Source: Welwitschia mirabilis (lineage: Eukaryota; Gnetophyta; Gnetopsida; Welwitschiales). Taken from it: DNA of 64,000 bases. The notes under the pieces are model-generated. The model worked only from the letters and a program-made list of their open reading frames with translations. It was not told the DNA's origin and searched no databases. The DNA lies in the NCBI GenBank assembly GCA_051453625.1, contig JBOZIK010000001.1, forward strand, positions 190,303,862 to 190,367,861. Direction: 5' to 3'. The position numbers were made by a program, and so were the translations under genes. Positions 47,946-60,939 of this stretch are shown here, one piece after another. Within the stretch, counting starts at the first letter, position 1. Each line of letters begins with the position of its first letter.

Positions 47946-50000
47946 GTAACTATAGGTAAGAAAAAGCAAGAACAAATAAATAAAGGTAAAATTAGTATTA
48001 CTTGAAAGATGAGCTTTTGACAATGTTAACTTCTAGAGTTTATTCTTGGCTAAAACCTATAATTATGGTAAGTATGTAGGTCACCTAGTTTATTATGTGA
48101 TACCTGAATCTTTTAGATATCTTCTAGTACTTGTTTCATTAGGATTTGATTTAGTGAAGGAATTCTTAACAAAATGTCTTAACTTTTGTTATGAATATCA
48201 TACCTAATATTATATACAAATTTTGAAGTAATTATAGTCTTAAATATAACTTTAAAAAAATATACTTATAGTTATGAATTTATTTACTCTAAAATACAGA
48301 TAGCGACCTCCATATGCTATGACAAAAGGAAAAAAAGGAGTAGAAGGTATGTTCACATGAGGAGGATATGTGCCATTTGTAGAATACCATTATGGTATTT
48401 GCTTAAACTATGGATATGATACATTACACACATGTAGGCCTCCATATGAAAGATGCCCTAAAATCAGAGGGGAAAAAGAGGCATTTTAATATGGAGAAGA
48501 TTTACATTGTATGTGTTAAAGAGCTTTATTTTTATAGCGAAGATACACTTTGTATGATAGTAAGATATTTGATGAAATATATCTTAGCTTTAAAAAAAAC
48601 AAAAAGAAAAAAAGAAGAAGAACAAGAAGAAGAAGAAGAATAGAGATAGCGAGAAGGAAAATAAGAAAAATAAAAAGAAAACACATCATATAGGAAAGAC
48701 AAAAATTCTATGTCATAAAAACCTTCATCTTACATATTCATATAATGGGGATGAGCTAATTTATGTACAAGACCTCCATTTTCATGGATAGATATGCACT
48801 GTATAGATTAAGGATCTCCATATTATCATGACCTATTATGAATGATATAAATATCTAGTGGACACTACTCATGAAAATCAAGTAAGCGACATGGAAGAAT
48901 ATCGATTATAATAATTTAGAAAATTGAAACCTATGCATTATTATCTAGCATAGGGGAAGATCAAGTAATATGTAAATACATAGATATTCATACCTTAATG
49001 ATTATAGTTTAAGAAATTAGTGGACATCTTTTGTATTACCACATGTATAAGTTGTTTTGGCTTAATCATGCTACACAAGCTATATATTTATACATGCATA
49101 ATAATATATTTAACTTATGAGAAAGGTAGGAGATCTAATTTGGTATATCTATCATAAGGGTCGTGAGTTTAGGACAATCTTTTTCCTTTGATGAAACCTT
49201 TTATTCATGTTTGCAATGGACCTATAAAATAGAGCAACTACATGATGTGAATATATTGCATTGTATGTATATTAGGAGGTAGGTTAATTCTTATCATAAC
49301 AATGTTTAAAGTATGAGTCAAAATAATTTTTTTAGAATGTAAAGTTATTTTTACATCATTTATTTAATTGACTCATTACCTTATCTTTTTAAATTTTATG
49401 TGTTAGTAGAATAGACCTCTTATATAGGAAATAAATATAATTTGGAGCCTTTCCTGATTAGAAACATCATGATTAATGATATTTAAATTATATTTTATTT
49501 GTAGGATAATGTGTTAAATGAGTTTAGGTTTAAAAAAATAATAAAATAAAAATTTATTTTTATTTTCCACTTATTTTCTTATGTTAAAGCTTTTGAGACT
49601 CAGATCTGAATGGAAGGTCAAGTTTCATTATAAGAAATGCACCTAAAAATAGAATTTAAAAACCCATCAAATCTTAACTATCAATTTCTTACACTAATAT
49701 AATGATTAATATTTACTCTCTCATCTTTGCAAATTGAGTTCAAACCATTGCTATTTCATATAACTGCTACCTTTTACTATTAAAACTCTTTTGCTTTAAG
49801 GGTGTGAAAACCTTGTCTTATCACCTATGCACCATTTCACTAGTGTTGTCTTCCTTTTTGTTTGTGTCATTGATTTTCTGCACCTCTAATTGATGTTGCT
49901 TATTTCAAACCTATGCTCATTTTATGCTCTATCTATCTTGCTCTTACTAATTCATGATTGCATAAACTGACTCCTACTAATACCATCTTTGTTTTGTCAT
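47946..50000 (+). other. Gypsy 3' region, degenerate repeats, no gene
   Basis: At 48290-48850 short related words (CCTCCAT, GAAGATxxACxxTGTATG, GTTAAAGAGCT) recur at irregular spacing. A GAA/GAAA microsatellite lies at 48600-48650. A TATAAAAT box near 49230 could belong to an eroded LTR. The 77-aa ORF at 48410-48643 runs across these repeats and is not called as a gene. Confidence 0.4.
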
Positions 50001-51200
50001 TCTAAACTATGCTACTTGGCCTAGATCTAAGTCCTTAAAGTTTTCTTTCTATTCTAGTTTATAGTTTTCATGCTTTCTAGTTTCCACCAGTGTCACTGTT
50101 AGCTTTTGCAGTGCCACCATCCCTTTTTATCATAGTTTCCTCAACCAATTTCATCATGTCAAGCAAAACCAATGACTTTATTATTAAGGAGGTCTTTTGA
50201 CAAGTGTTTTCTACAGTATGTGGCTATTTATGTGGAAAAACTCAATAGAAGAGGTTGTGAATACCTGATGTAAGAAAGTGGAAAAACTTACTTAAAGGAA
50301 GGTAAAGGAACTCTATAAAGATACGTTTCTGATACATGAAAGTAAGAGAAGAAAGTTTAGAAGAAGAAGAAGATCTATGATAACTCTCCACAAGGGTAGA
50401 GGTATTACTATTAGACCTAACTTAATTTTTGGATCCCTAATATCCTTAATCCTGAGTTTTATCCATTCTTATTAAAAATATATTTGGCGTTGTTATGTAG
50501 AGTGCTTGATATTTAATATGTACTAAATACAATAGGAGCTATTTTCAGTTAGCATTATTTAGCTTTATCATTAGAATTGTGTACCTCTTATTTCATGTTT
50601 CTAGTGCCTACTTATCTTTACTGGCTCTTATGTCTATTATTCAAAATGAAAAGAGATTTAATATGTGTAAGTTTATTTTTCACTTAAGAAAGGAAGAGGA
50701 AATATCAAAAATATTTTCCCCTCCTACTATTGTAAGCAATCTATTACAATTTGTAAATGATAATGAACATGTCCATAATGATTGGTATAATGACAATGCT
50801 ACAAATCAGATCTCTAATAACTAGAATACTAGAGTGAGGAGTCATGATTAATCAAATTATATCCTAAGAGAGTAAGAGAGGACCTTCAAACATTAAAAGG
50901 AAGAAGAAAAAGAAGAGAAAATGCCACCATCACCTCCACCTTACTATGGAGCAATGACATTAGCTTCTACTTGCTCCCAGGAGAAAAGGGAATTCATAAA
51001 GATAATGCCATGTAAATGAAGAAATTAGCTTTAGAGGCTCTATTGGAGGATGAAGAAAAACCATAAGGAGAAGTAATGCAAAGGTTTAGTAAGCTCAAAA
51101 AGTCCTTTTTTATAGAGAACTTAGAGATTCTCATGTTAGAAGATCTTCATAAAGTATAATACGTACTTTTAGTTCTTCTCTTCCTTATTTTTATCTATTA
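50001..51200 (+). other. Unassigned, possibly eroded retroelement leader/gag
   Basis: Includes an open reading of 81 codons at 50579-50824 (acidic, asparagine-rich end) followed by a lysine/glutamate-rich stretch near 50890-50930. I do not recognise it. No paired repeat or RNA gene was seen. Confidence 0.3.
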
Positions 51201-51449
51201 TTCTCTATTGTTACATATGCAATGCTTTCATACTACTTTATAATAAAATATGTGCTTTTCCTTTTGTATGAGGTTTTATAACTTTCTTACTTAATTTAGG
51301 CATCTAGAAAAGTTTATTAAAAATTATTTCAATTATGTAGAAATTCACACATTTTTTATACTTAGGAATTTTTAACAATTAAAATTATAAAAGGGATTGA
51401 AAATTTTATAATTAATTTTTTTAACCTTGTAAACTTAATGATTCAGAAT

Positions 51450-51540
51450 AAGATATGATTCCAAATTAAGGATTCCTAACTCATTATTTTACATAGATTC
51501 AGGTGCAAATATCATATATGAACAAGATATGTGAAATTCT
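51450..51540 (+). pseudogene. Possible aspartic-protease fragment (DSGAN)
   Basis: An IDSGANI reading with the DSGA-type catalytic triad at 51496-51510, in isolated context. Such a motif fits a retroelement protease but is too short to place in a family. The rest of 51200-52290 is AT-rich without other recognisable content. Confidence 0.3.
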
Positions 51541-52294
51541 TAAATTTTGAGATTTTTTATTTTTTATAAAATTTTATCACAGAAATTTTCCAAGTAACTA
51601 GCAAATAGTTTGTGGAGGAATTTGGGTACACTTAAATTTTTATATAATTAATCCTAAGATTTAGTAAATTAATATACCTTTAAGAATATAAATACTATAT
51701 TTGTAATTAATTTATTGTTAACCATGTTTTATCCATTAATTTTTAAAATTATTATTAAGAAGATCTGAATTTTTTATTCTATATGTAGGTCATCCTAAGC
51801 TAGCTAAACTTTATTAGAGTTAAGATAGAAAAAGGATTGGTGGTATCATTTGATCTACTAATGCAACTAGCATGTTGGATTTAAATAGGTTTCATGAATA
51901 AAGTAAAGCTAAACAAAGGAAAAGTCAATAGATTAATCTTACAACCTAATGCTAAAGTATTTCACAAAGACTATGGATTACATATCTATCTCATACTACC
52001 CAAGTAGAGTTACTACTACTCATTTATTAATAATGATAATGAATTAATAGATATATTCAGCTTTAGTAAGAGCTACAAAGACATAGTTTAACTCAAGGAT
52101 TAATCCTCCTTCATCCTTCATCTTTTATCTTTTATTTATCACCTCATGAATGTTGGGTCTTAAAGGCCATTATCATCAAATCCCTATTTCTCACCATTCA
52201 TTAGAACTCTGTCATTTCAGATCTAGAATTATACAATGAATTCTTACCTCATCATGATATTCTAAGGATTTCTTCTTTGTTTCTAAGTATAAAG

Positions 52295-53040
52295 AAATGA
52301 TTGACTTAAGTAATGTGTGTTATAATTTACTCGAGATCTTAATCTATTCTAATTAGGTATTTTCTCTAGTATTTGCATCACTTGTGAATGTACTTTGATT
52401 TATGATTGGATTGACTTTTCTTTTTCATCTTTGATTTAATTAAGATTGTTATGAAACAACACATTCTAAATGTTCTTTCATATTTATTTCTTAGATTTAT
52501 TTCTTTAATGCTTTGTTAGCATTTAAATTCTTAATATGTAAGTTTATGAGATATTTCATGTTATCCTAGCACTTCTTACATTTGATTATGAGACATATCA
52601 TTTCTATTAGTTTTACTTTCGTTATATTCAAACTCTAGAGTGAATAATGTATTCCTTGTCTATGAATCCATGTTACACTTAGCGAATGGTGTTTTACTTA
52701 GTTATGGTTTACATGATAGATTGCCTTATGACTAGTTATTCTTGATTTCCCCTAATTCACTCATTATTTAATTACATTCTAGGCCTTGTTTCTATTCAAA
52801 GTTATCTTGGAAAACTTTGTGAATTCTTGTAATATCTAAAGGATCTTTATGATCCTCGTAAGAGAATGAAAATTAGGATTAACTATTCTATAATAGAATA
52901 CCTTACTTTGTAAATTAATATTGCTACCTATACCTTCATAGCTAGGACACATCTTTTATAAACCTCATATACTTGAATAACTAGGACACATTTTTATAGA
53001 TCATAATCTATTATCAAGGTTAAAGTATAGTACTAACTAA
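52295..53040 (+). repeat. Dispersed 0.7-kb noncoding repeat, copy 2
   Basis: Same-strand match to 36400-37120. It contains the word CTAGGACACATYTTTTATA twice (about 52943 and 52991). Confidence 0.6.
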
Positions 53041-53329
53041 AGTCATGACTAAGATTCTATGCTTAAGTGGCTTAATTAAACACCTAAACATGAATCATCA
53101 TAGTAAAAATATGCTTAGCAATCATGACAAAGAACATAGGTGGAAGGAATTTTAACTTACAAGGGTGAAGAAGAGACTATTAATGAAAAAGTCTTGAAAG
53201 AAGATGATGAAAATGTGAGGGCTTCTAAGCTCACTCTTATAGGTTTAGGACATTGTGAAGCATGTCAACATTTAAGATATTAGAGGCCAAATAAAGTGCA
53301 AAAGTAAAAGATTTAACAAGGAAGTACGT

Positions 53330-54810
53330 TTTACTTAGTAAAGAGTTTGATCATACTAATACTGAAAGAAATCTTACAAACTTTGTCTTACTTATAACAA
53401 TGAAACATTATAAGGAGGTAGTATATAATTTAGAACAGAGACATGCAATAAGCATGGAATACCAATATTTGATACAACTTAGTATTTGGAAGCTAGTGGA
53501 CTTAACATTAGGTAGGAAAGCATTGTGAGATAAGTGGTTCTTCTAAAATAAGTATAAGGAAATGCTTGAAAAGCATAAGGGCAAATTAGTTATTAAAGGA
53601 TTTACACAAAAACATGAAGTGGAATACAAAGAATTTTTTACACTAGTAGCAAAATGGTAGACCATTAGAACCTTGGTTGCATTGACAACATGTAAATGCT
53701 AAAAAATGCATTAGATTGATGTAAAGAGAGCATTCTTGAATGATAATATTTTAAGAGGATATTTAAATGGCTTAACTTGAAGGTTTTAAAGTGAAGAATT
53801 AAGAGTAGAAGATATTTATACTAATTAAGTCACTATACAATTTGAAGTAAGCATTAGATGCATGATATACTAAGTTAAAGAATATCTTAGTGAAAATGGA
53901 CTTCTATGTATATGAATACCAATATACTAATTATACTTTATTCATCAAACATAAGAAACAAAAGAGTACATATCTAATCATATTTATTAAATACATTTTG
54001 ATTAGTAGAATAGATGAGAAATGTGTTAAGAAGGTAAAGAATTACCTTACAAAGTAGTTTGAAATAACTAACTTAAGGTTGATGAAGTAATACCTGGTGT
54101 GGAAGTAACTTAAGAAAATAGAAAAATTTTCTTAAATCAATCAAAATACATTAGTAATATGTTAGAGAAGTTTTAAATAAATAATGTAAAAAATAATCTC
54201 TACGTTAATGGAATAAAATCTATAATTGACTATTGATGAACAATCACTAGATACATATGACACATCATAATAGAAATTAGTGGAAATCTTGATCTATGTG
54301 ATAACTACTAGGTCTAATATTTCATATGGAGGTGGAATGTCAGCAAGATATATGTTTAAACCAAAATAAAGCCATCAGAATGAGTTTGTTTTTTTTTTTT
54401 AATTTGAAAGACACAAAAAATATTGGACTACTATTTTAGTGAAGTGAAAACTTCAAACTAAAATAATTATTAGATTTAAATATTAGTGGTTATTAGTATA
54501 CAAGAAAATCTACAACTAAATAACTAACATTCTTGAGCTCTTCATCCATTTCATGAACATCTAAAATAAAGGATTTTAATGGGTTCATCAGTTGAAGAAA
54601 ATTATGTGATAAAATTTAACATGAGGAAGGAAGTAATCTAGATATAAAGGCTACTAGAGATTCTAAACTTTTTATAGAATGAAGTGACAAAGTTGGATGT
54701 GAATACTCAGTTGGTTATCCTTATGACAAAGAAGCTATTTGTTCATGATAATACAAAGAACACAATAATGAATATTCATATGATATAAGAACTAGTTCCA
54801 AAATGATGTG
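53330..54810 (+). pseudogene. Ty1/copia reverse transcriptase and RNase H remnant
   Basis: The RT opening reads YKEVVYNLE, then WKLVDLTLGRKAL (53488-53526), GKLVIKGFTQKHEVEYKEFF (53581-53640), TIRTLVALTT, IDVKRAFLND (53717-53746) and a SLYNLKxALDA region near 53835. The YVDDM region is degraded near 53990. RNase H is weaker: a VTKLDVNTQLVI-like stretch and HDNTKN...IHMIxELVP at about 54690-54795. There are many stops. Upstream integrase is not visible. It is followed by a 3' UTR and an excellent purine tract. Confidence 0.82.
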
Positions 54811-54949
54811 ATGGATGTTTAATGCATTGCATTAATGGATCATGTTATATATATTCTAATAAAACAACTTGGTAAACTAAAATCTCAACAGTTTCAGATT
54901 TACTAGGATTAAACAGCATAAATACCTCTTACTTCAACAAGTAAAAGTT

Positions 54950-55136
54950 TAGTGGAACATGGGCCATTTTACATGTAAGGCTACCTAGGGTACTTCTTAA
55001 TTTAAAATAGTTGTTTTTCTCTAAGTACTCTAGTTTTCTTTAAAAAATATTTTATCTTTAGTTGTTATTAATAGTGTGTTAGTTGGGTCAGTTGCCTATT
55101 GTAATGATGACCTTCTAAATAAAGGGGGAGGATTTA
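54950..55136 (+). other. Copia 3' UTR and polypurine tract
   Basis: Has the conserved TTTTTCTCTAAGTACTCTAG stretch (55013) seen at 35528 and 36190. The purine tract AAAGGGGGAGG at 55121-55131 is the cleanest PPT in the window. An LTR would be expected to start just after it (TG at 55137), but no second LTR copy was identified. Confidence 0.65.
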
Positions 55137-55209
55137 TGCCTTTTGGCCTTCAACTTTAGTTAGTAATGTTATAATTTAATAAATTAATAAGTTTGATATT
55201 AATTAAAAT

Positions 55210-56040
55210 TTCAACCACATGTTATTAATGAGTTTAGCCACTAGGTGGGTAAATTTCAATTTTTGCTTTAAATCCAAGTGTATATCCCATCGTAATTATG
55301 TCGTGGATAATTTTGTGTTGCTTCTATTATGTAAAAAGAATAAAGACTCATTTCTAGTTTTAGCATTTTCTATGTTTTTCTATTCCTTCTTAATTTATCT
55401 TTACAATCTAACTTGATATGACAATGCTTCTAATACTATCAAACATGACATTTAATTTACTAGGTAAAGATCTTATAATTATTGCAGCTCTATTTCTTTC
55501 ATTAGCTCCCAATCTTTTGTTTCTAGTTTTGATGTTAATCCTAGTGAAAGTTAAAAAAGCTTCTCAAACATCACAATAATCTTTTCCTTCTTAACAACAT
55601 TAGTCATAATCAAAGAAGAAATTAAATCAAAATAATTTTACTTCTAAATTTATCTAGTATTATTACTTACATTATAAATGTAAAGAACATATTACTAATT
55701 AAAATCAAGTCCATTAGGCAAAAATTAAAGCGACTCTTGAGGTGAATGCAATTATTAATATTCTACTCTAAATGCTATGAATGCAAAGTACTTTTTCATA
55801 GTCATGGATTTAATTGTGCGGAAAATAATATTCCAGGATAAAAAATAGATTCTTGATATTGATGCTATAGAGGACATGATCTATAAGAATGATTACTTTA
55901 ATAAATTCACAAGAAAATTTGGTTAGATCCTTCTTGTAGATAGAATTAAAGTTTTAATTGAGAGTCATGATTTAATTGCTTTTGAATTTTCATTCTTTTT
56001 TCAATGAATTATTTATAGCTTTTTATTGATCCCTTTCCTA
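55210..56040 (+). pseudogene. Ty1/copia gag end and protease remnant
   Basis: A YKCKEHI zinc-knuckle remnant at about 55670-55690 is followed by AKIKATLEVNA. Protease is at 55849-56010: ILDIDA in place of ILDTGA, then DMIYKNDYFNKF and KVLIESHDLIAFE. The codon before ILD is TAG where Trp is expected. The 65-aa ORF at 55219-55416 precedes it and is unassigned. The reading ends in a CT-rich microsatellite. Confidence 0.72.
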
Positions 56041-56665
56041 TGCTTACATCTTATCCTTACCTTCCTCCCTGTGTCTTTATCCTTGTTTCTCTCTTTCTTC
56101 CTCCTCCTTTCTCTTCCATTCTCTTTTCTTAACTGTTCTTTCCCCCTTCACTTTCTCTCTGCTTCCCCTCTCCCTCCCTCCCTCTCCCTCTCCCTCCCTC
56201 TCCATCTCCCTNNNNNNNNNNNNNNNNNNNNNNNNNNNNNNNNNNNNNNNNNNNNNNNNNNNNNNNNNNNNNNNNNNNNNNNNNNNNNNNNNNNNNNNNN
56301 NNNNNNNNNNNNNNNNNNNNNNNNNNNNNNNNNNNNNNNNNNNNNNNNNNNNNNNNNNNNNNNNNNNNNNNNNNNNNNNNNNNNNNNNNNNNNNNNNNNN
56401 NNNNNNNNNNNNNNNNNNNNNNNNNNNNNNNNNNNNNNNNNNNNNNNNNNNNNNNNNNNNNNNNNNNNNNNNNNNNNNNNNNNNNNNNNNNNNNNNNNNN
56501 NNNNNNNNNNNNNNNNNNNNNNNNNNNNNNNNNNNNNNNNNNNNNNNNNNNNNNNNNNNNNNNNNNNNNNNNNNNNNNNNNNNNNNNNNNNNNNNNNNNN
56601 NNNNNNNNNNNNNNNNNNNNNNNNNNNNNNNNNNNNNNNNNNNNNNNNNNNNNNNNNNNNNNNNN
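56041..56665 (+). repeat. CT-rich microsatellite running into a 454-N gap
   Basis: CCCTCTCCCTCC-type repeats at about 56150-56211 break into a 454-bp gap. The large ORFs reported across it on both strands (56026-56769) consist mostly of N and are artefacts. Confidence 0.85.
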
Positions 56666-57270
56666 CTTTCAAGGATTTCATTGATATTTATAATGCTCAT
56701 CATAATATTATAACGAAGGACTACATGAATGGAAATGTCAAGTATCATTAAGGTTGCTTTGAAATGCATGAAATCACTATATATTTCTCAAGCTATATGC
56801 CACCATCTTTTTTTATAGCATGTTTATGTGGAACATTTTAACACTTGTTCCCTTAAAGCAATGTGTGTAAATTATTATCATTTCATATCTACCACTCCAC
56901 AAGATTTTTCCAATGTGAAGCATTTCTTAAAAGATCTTACTTATTCATAGCAATTTACATGGTTCAATTCTTATTCCTATACTCTAAAGATGTTGATACC
57001 TCATCTATTTTATTGGTGATTTCTCATGAATGTTGTGTGTGTATTTTATTAGATTAAAATATCAAGATTTAAATATCTTTAAACTATTTAAATAAAATTT
57101 GGAAAGAGAGGATGAATGTAAAATTAAAGGTTTTCACTCTAATAATGGTGATGAGTACATCTTAATCAACTTTAAGAAATATCTTACTTTGAAGGGATCA
57201 AGCATTTGAATACATGCCTAGAAAGATCCTAATAAAATGGAATTACTAAATGCTTTAATCATGTAATTAT
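56666..57270 (+). pseudogene. Ty1/copia integrase remnant
   Basis: Resumes after the gap. The stretch read as FIRLKYQDLNIFKLFK (about 57043-57090) and then FHSNNGDEYILINFKKYL (57133-57186) matches the copia integrase core. The second catalytic Asp position is Asn (57141-57143). A degraded TPQxNG site lies near 57225. No RT follows. Confidence 0.78.
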
Positions 57271-60200
57271 TAAAAATGGGAAATAAGAGTATAAATTAAA
57301 AAGTTCATAAATCATTTCTTTTTTTAACTAAAAATAAAACTAGTCAAAGATGAAACCAAGTGAAAAAGAAATGATTAAAAATGAAATCACTAAATACAGA
57401 TCTAATTAAACTATGAAGAAATAAAACTTGTCAAAAATAAAACCAATCAAAAACAAACTTAATGCCTTCATATTAAAAATGCTAATTACTCAATGGGAGG
57501 ATACTAAAATACAATAACCTAATTTACTAGTAATAATAAGTTTTCATGTTCTTAACAAATACCTACTTATAATAACCTTATTAAAATTATACTTAATTAT
57601 ATATGAATTACTAAAGAATGTGATTGTTATATTAAGAACATCTTGATATTTCATACATGTATGTATTCCTTTGATGAATGTAAGTAAAAGTAAGAATAGT
57701 CATCTAATGATTTGGTAATTCCTTAAAGTAATCATCCTCTAGAACTGCCTTGTCTTTGTTTCGTTATATTCAAGCTAATGTTTTTATTTACTATTTTTCT
57801 TATCATTTCTCAATAATTTTTATCATTATTTATATTTATAATTCTTTACATTTCTTGCCATCTTTCATTTAGTTGCATGATGTTATTTTAATATCATTTG
57901 CTCTTAACACTCTAATAGTATGTTCTTAAGCCATACATTTTCATCCCTAATCATACAAATACATGCATGCACAAACTCATGTGTGCATTTACATGTAAAG
58001 ACATGCTAGTGCATGCACACATACATGCACAAAAGCATGCATGCATGTGTTCACATACATATATGATTTAAGAGATAACTACCTAAGCATATCATAAGAA
58101 ACATGAATTACAAATTAACCTGCTTATTTGTCATCTTCTATTGTTTTCTATTTATATCAAGCTATAAAACTTGGGTGGCATTGGTAATAGTCATCTTAGA
58201 GTGTTAAACTAAAACATAGGATAATGAGGAATTAGCAAGGCTTACCTATTATTTTTTTATCTAATATTCATGAAAACTACCTACCTACCATACATAGTAA
58301 ATGTAAACATTTCTCTATAAATCAACTCTAAATATTTCATGCTTCTTAAAGCTTAAAGGTTTAGTTGTTCTGATATGTAAAACATTTACATAGGAAAAGT
58401 ACCTAGTAGCAAGGATAGTTATACCTGTGTTAATAACTAGAATTGCCTTACTTCATCTCACTTTAGATACTTAAATTAATTTTCCTTAAGATTAGAAATA
58501 TACATTATTTTTTCTTTAAAATTCTGAATTAATGCATCCATCTTACTTGGAGGGGATAGTTAAAGATAATAGTTTCCTTAGTTTATATGGTTGTGATATC
58601 AGTATTCTAATAATGTGGTGAGGGATGCAAACTAATGAAGCCTATTGATATGAACTGAAAGTATAATAATTCCAATAAGAATTGATAATAAGAGACCAAA
58701 TTTATGATAAAATGACTTATCATAATAGGGGATTGCACGTCTAAATGGATTACTAATGCTAAGCATTATAAGGAAAAATTAAGAAGGTTACTTTAGGGAA
58801 TGTAGCTAGGTGGTTAAGTAATACTGCACCATATTAATTCATATGTATAGGTATACTTAACTCACATGTGTCATTGACTCTAACTTTAAGAAGAAATAAT
58901 TATTGATAGATGAAGGTACTTTTAGTTATATACCAAAATCCTAGCTAAAAGAAACATGAATAAGGAAAAGTCAGAGTAGGACAAGCTATTAGATAAGAGG
59001 AAATTAAAAGATTTAGGTAGAGCAATACATCCTATTTGATTTAATGTGCTAGCCTTTGCTAGTGAAACTAAAATTAAAATTTCATCCTAATGATTTATTG
59101 AATAGTTAAAATGTACATACAATGAGATTTGAAAACACCACCAATAAAGTAACCAAGTATTCTTAGCACAATTTAGAACAAATAAATTACATTGGTAACT
59201 CTGATAAGCCACTTGTGCCTTATGTGCTTTAGTGTAGGACACTACAAGAAAATGTGGGATTCATCTTTCATCGTATTTTGATTGCATAGTTAACAAGTGT
59301 GTTCTTCCTGAGAAATCTATAGCCATCGTCCATACATCCACATATATTTTCTATATAGGTGAAATAGTGATTCAAAGGGTAAGACCTTGAATTTTCATCT
59401 CATTCTTGTCATTCATGCTCATAGGAATAAGGCCCATTACTACCCAACAATTCAAATAATGGTATTAGTGACATTGTTAGGATATGTTACGTGTTCATTA
59501 CCTAATGTTATTTATCAAATATTTTGATGCATACCTTACTAGTGTTTGGATGTTAATAGGATTTCCTCTTCATATTCCTTATCTTGAAAGAGATTACCTT
59601 TACAATGGGTGATGAGAATTTACAAGTTCTTTTCTATTGTAGATTTGGGAAATTCTGAAAAATAAAGGAATCTTACTTCTTAATGTGCATGAAATACTTA
59701 GTTTGTAAATAGGTAAATATTAGTTTACCTTAAGCATTATCTTAACTATGCTTATTTCTCTAATTATAAAAAGTGATAAGAGAAAATCTCTAGTTTTCCC
59801 TTGAAGATATATTTAAAATGATGAAAGGGAACTTAATTGTCTCATTTAATCTTTGCCATCTATACTTAAGGTCCATATTTAATCCATGATATTGAAAACT
59901 AACTAGTGTTAATCCTAATATGATCAAACAACTATATGAGCACTCATCAAAATAATGCCTTAAAGCTTTAGATACTTGTACATTTCTTAGTAATTGTTGA
60001 CAATATTGTAGTAAGTTATTATCAAATCTCAGTGTAACACTATATTAGATCTTTCTATAAGTGCTAATCATTGGATTATTGTATTATGTAACAGCATAGC
60101 ATATAACAATAGGATAGTAAAAGCACAATGCAAATAATTCATTGTGTATGATCATGGTCTGTGATTCTTATAGATTAAAGTTTTAAAATTGCATTGAAAT

Positions 60201-60935
60201 TGAGAAGTTTTGTACTTGTAATCTTAAATTTATTTGTTTATTTAAACATTTATTTTAGTTATAGGAAGAAGTCAACAATCAGATGTAAGAAGACATTAAT
60301 ATAAAGCTTGAATGAAAAGATGTAAGACTTATAATGTATTATCCTGTTATAAACCTTATCATATAGCATAAATCATTGTATGAAGATGGACAATGAAAAT
60401 ATCTAAAGAGCTAATAAACATTATATCATAGAAGGGTATGGAAAAATAAAATTGTCCATAACAAGTGTCATTACATGGTTAGGACATTTGGCAAAAATAA
60501 GGTAGTCCTAAGAAAAAGTTATTTCAAAAAATAGTCATAAAGCCAACCCCATGTAAACAGAAAAGGTTAGGAGGATGATGATAATGATGATTACACCTAA
60601 AGATAAAGACATCACATCGAAGACATTATTGAATGTGATAGAGGTACTTGAAGAATTATTAAAAGTTTAAAAGATTCCTAAACTATAAAACTTTATAAAA
60701 GGAATTTTCATAATAACATTTTAAAAAAAAATATTTATTAGCTTTTACATATATCATGCACACTTTTATAACCTTTGATTTTTATAGTCAGTGCTTGGCG
60801 TTGTCCCTAGTTTTATACTAATTTAGCCACAAATATTAATAATAACCTAGAATATTGTAATCAGAGTTTAAATATAATAATAGTCACAAGTATTCAAATT
60901 TAAAAGTAAATACCCTTAAGACAATTAAGGAGAGA
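57271..60935. other. AT-rich intergenic region without recognised genes
   Basis: Two copies of an ATAAAACTxGTCAAA-type word with flanking A-rich sequence lie at 57330-57368 and 57417-57455. A CATG-rich alternating tract lies at 57958-58075. Otherwise I see no ORF, LTR pair, tRNA or conserved motif on either strand. Confidence 0.6.
57958..58075. repeat. ACATGCATGCAC-rich alternating purine-pyrimidine tract
   Basis: Repeated ACATGCATGCAC-like words over about 118 bp. Alternating purine-pyrimidine tracts of this kind can adopt Z-DNA, and CATGCATG is the plant RY element. Its distance of about 3.3 kb from the LYM-type gene makes a promoter role speculative. Confidence 0.6.
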
Positions 60936-60939
60936 CATA

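Noticed and set aside
56026-56769. Long ORFs on both strands (up to 241 codons)
   Set aside because: Most of their length is the 454-N gap, and the rest is CT-rich microsatellite or a copia fragment.
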